From contig VBCL01000004.1 of NCBI GenBank assembly GCA_005888865.1, forward strand, positions 1 to 15,129: a stretch of 15,129 nucleotides of DNA, given 5' to 3'. Within the stretch, counting starts at the first letter, position 1, and each line of letters starts with the position of its first letter. Positions 6,797-13,568 of the stretch are shown here, piece after piece. Under the pieces are notes generated by a model. It did not search any database, was not told the origin of the DNA, and saw only the letters and a list, made by a program, of their open reading frames with translations. The stretch comes from Betaproteobacteria bacterium (GTDB lineage: Bacteria > Pseudomonadota > Gammaproteobacteria > Burkholderiales > Casimicrobiaceae). The translations under genes were made by a program, and so were the position numbers.

Positions 6797-8394
6797 CGCG
6801 TGTTCGATCCTACCTGTTGTCCGTCGCCGATCTGCACGAAGCGGAGCTCGAGAATGTCGTTCGGCCATTGCGCGACGCGGATGTCCGGCCGCATGAACCA
6901 GGTCAGCGTTCGCCGGTACAGCGGGATCAGCGGCAGGTCGTTTTGCATGAGGCGCAGCGCATCGCCGATGAGCTGTCGCCGTCGCGTGAGGTCGGGCTCG
7001 ATGCGGATCGCATCGATGGTCTGATCGAGTTGCGCGTTGGCATAGCGGCCGCCGTTGAACGTGCCAGCGCCGTCTGCGCCATGGCTGTGCACGATCGCGT
7101 AGAGGCTCTGCCAGGGATCGGTCGTCGGCGTCCAGCCGAACTCGAAGAAGCTCGCGGTCGCCTGCGTAAGCCTCGGGAAGAACGTCGCGGTGGGCCAGGG
7201 CTGAAAAGACGCACGGATTCCCACCTGCGCGAGCATGCCTGTGATGGCCTGGCACACCGCCGCCCGGTAACTGGCGTTGACGCAGTCGAGCGTCACGGAG
7301 AAGCCCTCGGGATAACCGGCTTCCTTGAGCAGCGCCCGCGCGGCCTTGGGATCGTACGCGAGCCGCCGGTCGAGCTCCGGCAGCGAACCGTCGACGAGCC
7401 GGGAGAAATACGAGCCTGTCGCAGTGGCCTGTCCCCGCAGCACCTTGGAGACGATGGCATCGATGTCGATCGCCTGATACACCGCACGCCGCACGCGCAG
7501 ATCCTTGAACGGGTTGCGGCCCTTGACATCGGAGAACTCCAGCTCCGCGCGGCTCTGGTCGAACCCGAGGTACTGCGTGCCGATGTCGGTCATCTCGGCG
7601 ACTTTGAAGCGTTTCTCCTGCTTGAGACGCGCGATGTCCTGATATGGCGGGTCGATCACGAAGTCGACCTCGCCCGAGACCAGCGCGGCGAGCCGGGTGG
7701 CATCCGACTGAATCACGACGTAGATCGCCTCGTCGACGTTGCCGCGGCGGCCCCACCAATCCGGGTTCGCGACCAGGGTCGTGCGCACATCGGATTCGTA
7801 GGACTTGAGCTTGTAGGGACCGGTGCCGTTGGTATTGCGTACGGCGTAGGTTTCCTGCCTGGCGTTGTAGTTCTGCGGTTCGACGACGCCGTGCGCCGCG
7901 CTCCACGCCCTGCTCATCATGGCGACATAGATCAGCTTCTCCGGCAGAACCGCGTCGGGCGCAGCGAGCAGGAAATCGACGGTCAGATCGTCGACCTTGC
8001 GCGCTTCGATGACGCCACGGAGCTGGAAGGCGCGCTGCGAGTTCTTGTGCAGCGCGCGCTCGATGGAGAACGCGACATCGTCCGCAGTGAACAACGCTCC
8101 GTCGTGAAACTTCACGCCCGGGCGAAGCTTGAAGCGCCAACGCTTCGGCTCGAGCTGCTGCCACGACACTGCAAGCGCGGGCTCTAGCGCGAAGTCGCGA
8201 TCGCGAGACACCAGCGAATCGTAGATCTGGCTGACCACCCGGGTCTGGTATAGCAGGGCCAGGGCGTGGGGATCGAGCGATTGCGGGTCGAAGCCGCTGC
8301 CGAAGCGCAACGTCTTCGCGGCGAGTGGCAGCGCCGCCAGGCATCCTGCCAGGAGCAGGACTCCGATCGCGGTCCAAGGTACGCGTCGAGTCAT
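6793..8394 (-). CDS. Family 5 extracytoplasmic solute-binding protein (peptide/nickel/amine-type ABC uptake)
   Basis: The product is 533 residues. The N-terminus MTRRVPW is followed by a hydrophobic segment with LAGC (15-18), which fits a lipobox with C18; an ordinary cleavage after PLAA is also possible. The mature part is SBP_bac_5: LRFGSGFDPQSLDPHAL, then W-x-F-x-LRPGVKFHDGALFTADDV and S-x-E-RAL near the start, and a tail with LPLIPLYRR. Such proteins bind peptides, metal chelates or other small solutes and deliver them to an ABC permease. No permease or ATPase gene lies in the operon. The ATG overlaps the stop of the upstream synthetase-like gene (ATGA). Its place between the first and second enzymes suggests that it captures the pathway substrate. 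Confidence 0.92.
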   Translation of the reverse strand: MTRRVPWTAIGVLLLAGCLAALPLAAKTLRFGSGFDPQSLDPHALALLYQTRVVSQIYDSLVSRDRDFALEPALAVSWQQLEPKRWRFKLRPGVKFHDGALFTADDVAFSIERALHKNSQRAFQLRGVIEARKVDDLTVDFLLAAPDAVLPEKLIYVAMMSRAWSAAHGVVEPQNYNARQETYAVRNTNGTGPYKLKSYESDVRTTLVANPDWWGRRGNVDEAIYVVIQSDATRLAALVSGEVDFVIDPPYQDIARLKQEKRFKVAEMTDIGTQYLGFDQSRAELEFSDVKGRNPFKDLRVRRAVYQAIDIDAIVSKVLRGQATATGSYFSRLVDGSLPELDRRLAYDPKAARALLKEAGYPEGFSVTLDCVNASYRAAVCQAITGMLAQVGIRASFQPWPTATFFPRLTQATASFFEFGWTPTTDPWQSLYAIVHSHGADGAGTFNGGRYANAQLDQTIDAIRIEPDLTRRRQLIGDALRLMQNDLPLIPLYRRTLTWFMRPDIRVAQWPNDILELRFVQIGDGQQVGSNTR

Positions 8395-9764
8395 ATGATC
8401 TCGAAGTATCGCTTCAGCTCCCAGTCGGTCACCCCGTCGAGCCATTGCCGCCACTCCCATTCGCGGGTCGCTGCGAAGTGCTCGACGAAATCGTCGCCGA
8501 ACCAGTCGCGCGCCAGCTTCGAGCCCTTGAAGTTGCGCGTGGTCTCGATCAGCGTGCGCGGAGCACGCGGCACATTCTCCGCGCCGACGTTGGTGCCGTG
8601 AATCGGCTTGGCGGTCAGCTTGAGGTTCTTCTCGACGCCGTGCAGGCCGGCGGCGATGCATGCGGCCGCGGCGAGGTAGGGGTTCATGTCGGCGCCGGGG
8701 CAGCGCGTCTCGAGGCGCGTCGACTTCGGCGAGGTGGCAATGACCCTGAAGCTCGCCGTGCGGTTGTCGAGGCCCCAGGTCGGCTTGACAGGGGCCCAGA
8801 AGCCGTCGACCAAACGCTTGTAGCTGTTGATCGTCGGCCAGTACATCGGCGCGAATTCCATCAGCGCCGAGACCTGCCCGGCAAGGTAGCTCTCGAAGAG
8901 CTTGCTCATGCCGTTCTTGTTCTTCGCATCGTGGAACAGATTCTTCTTGCCGTCGGAAAGACTCTGGTGGATGTGGCCGGAGCAGCCGGGATACTGTGCG
9001 TTCCACTTGGCCATGAAGCTCGGCATGATGCCGAAGCGCGCTCCGATTTCTTTTGCGCCGGTCTTGAACAGGGCTGCGCGATCGGCCTGCTCGAGGGCTT
9101 CCGAGAACAGGATCGCCGCCTCGTACACGCCGGGCCCGGTTTCGGTGTGCAAACCTTCGATCGGCACGCCAAACTCGGCCATCTCGACCATCAGCGCCTT
9201 GAAGAAGTCGCGATTCTGGCCGGCGCGCAGCAACGAGTAGCCGAACATGCCCGGGGTGATCGTTTCAGGCCGAATATAGCCTTTGGCCGCCCACGATTGC
9301 GGCGTCTCGGCGAAATTGAACCATTCGAATTCCATCCCGCACATCACGCTCATCCCGAGCTTCTCGGCGCGCTTCAGCACGCGCTTCAGGAGCTGGCGCG
9401 GACAGATCGAATGCGGCACTTCGCGGCCATCTTTCTGCATGACGAAGTCGCCGAGAAAAAACGGCACGCCGTCGTCCCACGGCACGGTGCGGTGCGTTCC
9501 CAGGTCGATCCTTGCGACCGCGTCGGGAAACCCCTTGTGCCAGCCGGTGAGCGTCGTGTTGTCGTAGCACTGATCGTTCATGTCCCAGCCGAACACGACG
9601 TCGCAGAAGCCGAAGCCGCCGTCGACCGCGGAAAAGAACTTGTCCTTGTGGAGGTACTTGCCCCGGAGCACGCCGTCGATGTCCGACACGGCGACCTTGA
9701 CCCTGTTACCGGCGGCGTTGCGCACGGCATCGAGCACGTTCTTGGCGGGCAGGTTCTGCGGCAT
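8391..9764 (-). CDS. Glutamine-synthetase-like gamma-glutamylamine/-amide ligase (PuuA/GlnT type)
   Basis: The product is 457 residues, starting at the ATG preceded 8 bases upstream by AGGGGGA (9779-9773). An in-frame upstream ATG at 9827 lies in the promoter region. Motifs in order are VSDIDGVLRGK (beta-grasp), CGMEFEWF (metal Glu 145/147), HTETGPGVYE (E208, E215), GCSGHIHQSL (264-266), NSYKRL (313-318), GLDNRTASFRV (R335, R340) and RLETRCPGADMNPYLA (350-365). The tail DWELKRYFEII is like PuuA. The NLYDLPP adenylylation segment of housekeeping GlnA is absent. This points to ATP-dependent coupling of glutamate to an amine other than ammonia. It is the first gene of the operon, and the pathway genes behind it support an amine or amino-alcohol substrate. 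Confidence 0.9.
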   Translation of the reverse strand: MPQNLPAKNVLDAVRNAAGNRVKVAVSDIDGVLRGKYLHKDKFFSAVDGGFGFCDVVFGWDMNDQCYDNTTLTGWHKGFPDAVARIDLGTHRTVPWDDGVPFFLGDFVMQKDGREVPHSICPRQLLKRVLKRAEKLGMSVMCGMEFEWFNFAETPQSWAAKGYIRPETITPGMFGYSLLRAGQNRDFFKALMVEMAEFGVPIEGLHTETGPGVYEAAILFSEALEQADRAALFKTGAKEIGARFGIMPSFMAKWNAQYPGCSGHIHQSLSDGKKNLFHDAKNKNGMSKLFESYLAGQVSALMEFAPMYWPTINSYKRLVDGFWAPVKPTWGLDNRTASFRVIATSPKSTRLETRCPGADMNPYLAAAACIAAGLHGVEKNLKLTAKPIHGTNVGAENVPRAPRTLIETTRNFKGSKLARDWFGDDFVEHFAATREWEWRQWLDGVTDWELKRYFEII

Positions 9765-9838
9765 GGACGATTTCCCCCTGATCTTCCTGCGGCGATTGTA
9801 CCGCGGGCGCACCGGCTTAAATGGCACAATCCAGGCCG
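9765..9838. promoter_or_regulatory. Divergent promoter region between the gamma-glutamylation operon and the EamA permease
   Basis: This 74-base gap separates two divergent starts. On the minus strand TACAAT (9800-9795) matches the -10 consensus at five of six positions and would give a leader of about 24 bases that includes AGGGGGA; its -35 is weak. On the plus strand TTGTAC (9796-9801) with TTAAAT (9817-9822) is a poor promoter with a 15-base spacer. No convincing operator palindrome is visible. Confidence 0.4.
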
Positions 9839-10717
9839 ATGAGCGAGCGTTCGACCGATTCGTCGCCGCTGCGGGCGCGCTCGCTCGCGGCGCTGCATCT
9901 CGCGGTTGCGCTGTTTGGATTCGCCGGCCTGTTCGGCAAGTGGCTGGCGCTGCCTCCCGTCACGATCGTCTTCGGCCGCACGCTGGTCGCCAGCGTCGCG
10001 CTTGCGGTGCTGCTCGGGCTCACCCGCGAACGTGGAGCGTCGGACCGACGTCGTGTCGATTGGCGGCTCGCCGGCAATGGCGCGGTGCTGGCGCTGCATT
10101 GGGTGGCGTTTTTCCAGGCGATCCAGACGGCAAGCGTCGCGGTGGGGCTGCTCGGCTTCGCGAGCTTTCCGCTGTTCGTCTTGATCCTGGAAGCCGCAAC
10201 GCGACAGCGCGCATTGCGCGGCGGCGAATGGGCGACCGCAATCCTCGTCGCGGGTGGTCTGGCGCTCCTCGTTCCGGAGCTTCGCTGGGAAAATCGCATC
10301 GTGCAGGGCCTGTCGTGGGGCGTCCTGTCCGGCCTGACTTTCGCCCTGCTGGCGGTCGGCAACCGCGCGCTCGCCGCTGGCTACTCCTCCGGCGCGATCG
10401 CGCTCTGGCAGAACGCATGTGCCGCAATCTGCCTGCTGCCGCTCGCGATCCTCGCGGCGGTCGTTCCGGCGCCGTCGCAGATCGCGCTTCTTGTCGTGCT
10501 CGGCGTCGCGTGCACAGCGCTCGCACATACGCTGTTCATCCACGCGCTGCATTTCCTCTCGGCGCATACCGCGAGCGTCGTCACGGCGCTGGAGCCTGTG
10601 TACGGCATCGCGTTGGCCTTTCTGTTGCTCGGGGAGACGCCGAGCGCACGCACACTCGCAGGCGCGGTCCTGCTCGTCTGGGCTGCGTTGCATGCGACGC
10701 GGCGTAGGCCGGGCTGA
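9839..10717 (+). CDS. EamA/DMT-superfamily inner-membrane permease
   Basis: The product is 292 residues with about ten hydrophobic segments in two similar halves (roughly residues 15-140 and 150-285), the EamA layout. ALEPVYGIALAFLLLGE near the C-terminus is the classic EamA motif in the ninth helix, followed by a last helix and a basic ARG-rich tail. Such carriers export or import metabolites, often amino acids; the substrate is not predictable. I chose the ATG at 9839 because an AGG lies 4 bases upstream; an in-frame ATG at 9821 adds six residues. It is divergent from the gamma-glutamylation operon, so a shared regulator or linked role is possible but unproven. Confidence 0.88.
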   Translation: MSERSTDSSPLRARSLAALHLAVALFGFAGLFGKWLALPPVTIVFGRTLVASVALAVLLGLTRERGASDRRRVDWRLAGNGAVLALHWVAFFQAIQTASVAVGLLGFASFPLFVLILEAATRQRALRGGEWATAILVAGGLALLVPELRWENRIVQGLSWGVLSGLTFALLAVGNRALAAGYSSGAIALWQNACAAICLLPLAILAAVVPAPSQIALLVVLGVACTALAHTLFIHALHFLSAHTASVVTALEPVYGIALAFLLLGETPSARTLAGAVLLVWAALHATRRRPG

Positions 10718-10720
10718 GCG

Positions 10721-10769
10721 CCCTTCGACTTCGCTCAGAGCCTGCCTGAGCTCGACGAAGGGACAGGCT
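10721..10769. repeat. Palindromic intergenic repeat (CCCTTCGAC...CGAAGGG type), possible terminator
   Basis: CCCTTCGACTTCGCTCAG (10721-10738) faces CTGAGCTCGACGAAGGG (10746-10762) as an imperfect inverted repeat; AGCCTG (10739-10744) and CAGGCT (10764-10769) add a second, interleaved stem. This resembles a palindromic repeat scattered between genes in many proteobacteria. It starts 3 bases after the EamA stop, so it may end that transcript, though no U-rich run follows. Confidence 0.6.
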
Positions 10770-10778
10770 AGGCCCGAT

Positions 10779-10825
10779 GCCCGGGTGCGCAACGGCGTCC
10801 CAGGTTTCGCTTCGCTCACCCGGGC
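10779..10825. repeat. Palindromic intergenic repeat (GCCCGGGTG...CACCCGGGC type)
   Basis: A perfect 9-bp inverted repeat, GCCCGGGTG (10779-10787) and CACCCGGGC (10817-10825), encloses 29 bases containing TTTCGCTTCGCT. The same arm and loop style is familiar as a REP-like element in betaproteobacterial intergenic regions. With the previous repeat it fills most of the 180-base gap between the EamA and gnd genes; no gene is seen there. Confidence 0.6.
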
Positions 10826-10843
10826 TACGTCCGGGGAACGCAT

Positions 10844-10872
10844 TTGGCTCGCGCGCCGGGTTTCTGTAGCAT
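10844..10872 (+). promoter_or_regulatory. Candidate sigma-70 promoter for the gnd-gntK genes
   Basis: TTGGCT (10844-10849) and TAGCAT (10867-10872) are separated by 17 bases; each matches the consensus at four of six positions. A start near 10879 would leave a leader of about 19 bases with GAAGG (10883-10887) upstream of the GTG start. Plausible but not strong. Confidence 0.35.
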
Positions 10873-10897
10873 CGATCTTTTCGAAGGCGAGAACCTC

Positions 10898-11827
10898 GTG
10901 GACCTGCACGTCGGCATGATCGGGTTGGGGCGCATGGGCGCCAACATGGCGCGGCGCCTTGCGCTGGGTGGGGTCGACGTGATCGGCTTCGATCCGGACG
11001 CGGCCGCGCGCGCGGCGCTGGCGGGGACGGCAGGGTGCAGCGTGGTCGAGGACATGGCAGCGCTGATCCACGCGCTGCCATCGCCGAGGATCGTGTGGCT
11101 CATGGTGCCTGCCGGCGAGCACACCGAGGAAACCATCGCCGCGCTGGCCCCGCAGCTCCTCGCCGAGGACGTGATCGTCGACGGCGGCAACGCGTTCTAC
11201 AAGGACTCGGTGCGACGTGCGGTCGAGCTCTCGAGCTACGGCATCCGCTTCGTCGATTGCGGTGTGTCGGGCGGGATCTGGGGGCTCCAGGAAGGTTTCG
11301 CATTGATGTTCGGTGGATCGCCCGCCGCAGCGCGCGCCATCGAGCCCGTCATCAGGCTGCTCGCGCCGTCCCCCGACCGAGGCTGGCTCCATTGCGGTCC
11401 GAGCGGCTCGGGCCATTTCGTGAAAATGATTCACAACGGCGTCGAATACGGAATGATGCAGTCGCTCGCCGAGGGGTTCGCATTGCTCAAAGGCAAGGCG
11501 GAGTTCGGGCTTGACGTGGCGGCGGTCGCGGAGATGTGGCGTCACGGCAGCGTGGTGCGCTCGTGGCTGCTCGATCTGACCGCAGAATTCCTGCGCGAGG
11601 ACGTCGAGCTCTCGGAGATTGCGCCACTGGTGGCCGATTCAGGCGAGGGACGCTGGACCGTCAACGAGGCGATCGAGCAGGGCATCCCGGCGCCCGTGCT
11701 GTCACTCGCCTTGATGATGCGGTTTTCGAGCCAGGGCAAGGGCGACTACGCGGATCGCTTGCTGGCGATGATGCGCAAGGGCTTCGGCGGCCACAAGGTG
11801 ACTCCGATCGCGGAGGACAAGTCGTGA
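10898..11827 (+). CDS. gnd: 6-phosphogluconate dehydrogenase, decarboxylating (short form)
   Basis: The product is 309 residues. The enzyme oxidises and decarboxylates 6-phosphogluconate to ribulose 5-phosphate. The Rossmann motif MIGLGRMGANMARR sits at 7-20. VDGGNAFYKDS (94-104), CGVSGGIWGLQEG (121-133) and GSGHFVKMIHNGVEYGMMQ (170-188) are the signature blocks, with catalytic K176. GEGRWTVNEA follows. The short form of about 300 residues differs from the 470-residue E. coli type and is often NAD-linked. I chose the GTG at 10898, which puts the Rossmann motif at the normal distance from the N-terminus; an in-frame ATG at 10844 lies inside the likely promoter. The stop overlaps the gluconokinase start (GTGA). 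Confidence 0.93.
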   Translation: MDLHVGMIGLGRMGANMARRLALGGVDVIGFDPDAAARAALAGTAGCSVVEDMAALIHALPSPRIVWLMVPAGEHTEETIAALAPQLLAEDVIVDGGNAFYKDSVRRAVELSSYGIRFVDCGVSGGIWGLQEGFALMFGGSPAAARAIEPVIRLLAPSPDRGWLHCGPSGSGHFVKMIHNGVEYGMMQSLAEGFALLKGKAEFGLDVAAVAEMWRHGSVVRSWLLDLTAEFLREDVELSEIAPLVADSGEGRWTVNEAIEQGIPAPVLSLALMMRFSSQGKGDYADRLLAMMRKGFGGHKVTPIAEDKS

Positions 11828-12354
11828 TCGTTCTGATCATCGGCGTGTGCGGCTGCGGCAAGACCACGATCGGCAAGGCACTGGCGAAGGATCTCGGGTG
11901 GCGCTTCCTCGACGCCGACGATTTCCATCCGGAGGCGAACGTGGCCAAGATGGCGAGCGGCACCCCGTTGACCGACGACGATCGCTGGCCGTGGTTCGAT
12001 CGCGTCGCCGCCGAGATGCGGCGCATGAACGCCGCGGGCAAGCCTGCGGTCGTCGCCTGCTCAGCGCTGAAGCAGGCGTATCGCGATCGGCTGGCCGCCA
12101 GCGGAGACGTTCGCATCGTCTACCTCAAGGGCGACGCCGCGACGATCGAGGCGCGCCTGGTCCGCCGGGCGGGGCATTTCATGCCGGCGTCGCTGCTTCC
12201 GAGCCAGTTCGCAACGCTCGAGGAGCCCACCGACGCGATCGTGGTCGACATCAGGGAGCCTATCCCCGCGCAGGTCGCGGCGATCACGCGCGCATTGCGC
12301 GAGGACGCACCGCGCGTGGTAACGAAAAAGATCCTCGACCAGGTCAGTAAGTAG
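11824..12354 (+). CDS. gntK: Gluconokinase
   Basis: The product is 176 residues, the normal size for the thermoresistant GntK type. It phosphorylates gluconate with ATP to 6-phosphogluconate, the substrate of the gene in front. The P-loop is GVCGCGKT (7-14). LDADDFHPEANVAKM is the family's substrate motif, followed by GTPLTDDDRWPW. VACSALKQAYRDRL and VYLKGD match the central strands, and the lid carries RRAGHFMPASLLPSQFATLE. Translation begins at a GTG overlapping the gnd stop, so the two are coupled. No gluconate transporter gene is present in the window. Confidence 0.95.
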   Translation: MIVLIIGVCGCGKTTIGKALAKDLGWRFLDADDFHPEANVAKMASGTPLTDDDRWPWFDRVAAEMRRMNAAGKPAVVACSALKQAYRDRLAASGDVRIVYLKGDAATIEARLVRRAGHFMPASLLPSQFATLEEPTDAIVVDIREPIPAQVAAITRALREDAPRVVTKKILDQVSK

Positions 12355-12358
12355 CTGC

Positions 12359-12750
12359 ATGGCCGCGCCAACCGAAAACGCAAGCCGGCGACCGATGTCG
12401 CGCATCTCGGGCGCGATCCGAAGCAGCATCTGGGCGCGGTGAGCACGCCCGTCTACCATGCGACGACGATCCTGTTCGACACCGTCGCCGAGCTGGAAGC
12501 TGCCGAGCGTGGCCAATATCCCGGTGTCACCTACGGCCTGCATGGGCTGCCGACGGTCACCGACCTCCAGTCCGCGATGGCGGAGCTCGAGGGCGGCTAC
12601 GCGGCGCTCGCCGTGGCGTCGGGGCTCGCCGCGATCACGCTGGCGCTCCTCGGGACGACGCGGGCCGGCGATCACGTGCTGGTCACCGATGCTGTGTACG
12701 GGCCGACGCGTCGCTTCTGCGACAACCAGCTCAAGCGCTTCGGGGTGATC
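12359..12750 (+). pseudogene. metC: Cystathionine beta-lyase (MetC-like), N-terminal fragment, frameshifted
   Basis: The ATG 4 bases after gntK begins MAAPTE. One base is then missing in the A run at 12375-12378, and the next frame reads RKPATDVAHLGRDPKQHLGAV and on through STPVYHATTILFDTV. With one A restored the N-terminus is continuous and typical. In the present sequence the homologous frame only opens with a GTG at 12439. YGLHGLPTVTDLQ, LEGGYAALAVASGLAA (PLP pocket) and FCDNQLKRFGV follow normally. After FGV about 16 bases (5 codons plus 1) are missing compared with the family, and this frame reads junk to a stop at 12891. MetC cleaves cystathionine to homocysteine, pyruvate and ammonia; this copy cannot make the full enzyme. 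Confidence 0.82.
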
Positions 12751-13304
12751 CACTTGCAGGTGCGTCCGTCGAACGCGAGTTCAAATCGAACACGCGCGTG
12801 GTGTTCGCCGAATCGCCCGGCTCGCTCACTTTCGAAGTGCAGGACGTGCCGGCGATTGCCGAAGTCGCCCATCGTCGCGGTGCGCTCTTGATGCTCGATA
12901 ACACCTGGGCGACGCCGCTGGGGTTTCCCGCATTTGCGCGCGGAGCGGACATCTCGCTCCACGCGGGCACGAAATACGTTGGCGGGCACTCCGACGTTCT
13001 GGTCGGGCTCATGACCTGCAGCGAGGCGACGTTCCCCGCGCTGCATCGGCTGTGGACCGACATGGGGGTTACGCTCTCCAGCGACGACGCCTTTCTCGCG
13101 CTGCGAGGCCTGCGCACGCTCGCCGTGCGCCTCGAGCGGCATACGCAGAGCGCCCTGACGATCGCGCGCTGGCTGCGCGAGCGGCCCGAAGTCGACGAGG
13201 TGATCTTTCCGGCGCTTCCGGGACGATTGTTGGCCTCGAAGCGCTGTTGCGATGGAATCACCCGGAACGCGGGCTTACGAGTCCTTGCACGTTTATCCCG
13301 CTAG
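12747..13304 (+). pseudogene. metC: Cystathionine beta-lyase (MetC-like), central fragment running into a foreign 199-bp segment
   Basis: The second frame resumes with DPLAGASVEREFKSNTRVVF at 12747 and reads FAESPGSLTFEVQDVPAIAE, LMLDNTWATP (Asp that holds the PLP ring) and LHAGTKYVGGHSDVLVG (the PLP-binding Lys). It continues with RGLRTLAVRLERH and ends true homology at IFPALPG (13223). From 13213 the DNA is identical to the inverted EAL-domain segment, and the frame hits a stop at 13304. About 75-80 residues of normal MetC sequence, by comparison with E. coli MetC, are missing after this point. An internal GTG at 12798 could start a stub lacking the N-terminal part; it would not be active. 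Confidence 0.82.
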
Positions 13305-13411
13305 CGGAGGAGACAGGCATCATCGTACCCATAGGCGAATGGGTACTGCGCACCGCATGTCGTCAACTGGCCCTGTGGGAAAAGATGGGACTTCCCCCGC
13401 TGGCGATCAGC
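13213..13411 (+). repeat. 199-bp perfect inverted duplication, copy 1 (inside metC remnant)
   Basis: Base-for-base identical over 199 bp to the reverse complement of 14070-14268. It encodes the front of an EAL domain (GTIVGLEALLRWNHPERG, then IPLAEETGIIVPIGEW and LALWEKMGLPPLAIS), which is foreign to MetC. Identity stops sharply at both ends. The left edge, CGCTTCCGGGA, also fits the native MetC codons for A-L-P-G, so at least 11 bases of microhomology could have guided the join. Confidence 0.95.
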
Positions 13412-13511
13412 GAACGCACGGGGGCCTTATATGCGCCTGCACGTCGGCCTCGAAGACGTGCAGGACCTGATCGCGGATCTGGAAGACGGATTCGCGCGTT
13501 TGCGCGGATGA
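13412..13511 (+). pseudogene. metC: Cystathionine beta-lyase (MetC-like), C-terminal remnant
   Basis: Directly after the 199-bp segment the frame reads MRLHVGLEDVQDLIADLEDG from 13431 and ends FARLRG with a TGA at 13509-13511. This is the normal C-terminal helix region of MetC (E. coli has RLHIGLEDVDDLIADLDAGF). It lies on the same strand and in the same reading phase as the central fragment, so the foreign segment replaced part of a once continuous gene. The few bases before the ATG look like metC sequence but their frame is unclear. Confidence 0.78.
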
Positions 13512-13568
13512 TGCGGCTACGTGTTCAGCGACAATCCCCGCGCGATCAGGGATATGTCGAGCAGCGCC

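Noticed and set aside
5615..7024. Long plus-strand open frame opposite the alcohol dehydrogenase and hydrolase genes
   Set aside because: It has no recognisable motifs, is rich in Arg, Asp and Val as expected for the complement of GC-rich coding DNA, and lies fully opposite genes with intact catalytic residues.
3486..9764. Classical putrescine (Puu) degradation operon
   Set aside because: PuuA-, PuuD- and aldehyde-dehydrogenase-like genes are present, but there is no PuuB oxidase, PuuP permease, PuuE transaminase or PuuR regulator, and an iron alcohol dehydrogenase is present instead.
8325..9842. 505-codon plus-strand open frame opposite the GS-like gene
   Set aside because: Composition-driven antisense frame; the minus strand carries every GS motif in order.
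10721..10825. CRISPR-like or attachment-site repeat cluster
   Set aside because: The two elements are different inverted repeats, each present once, without regular spacers or direct-repeat structure.
9578..11545. 655-codon minus-strand open frame across EamA, the repeats and gnd
   Set aside because: It crosses two clear plus-strand genes and an intergenic repeat region and reads as low-complexity Arg/Gln/Asp-rich sequence; its last part merely copies the start of the GS-like gene in another frame.
13512..13568. Gene or terminator between the metC remnant and the EAL stop
   Set aside because: The 57 bases contain no open frame of note and no convincing hairpin.
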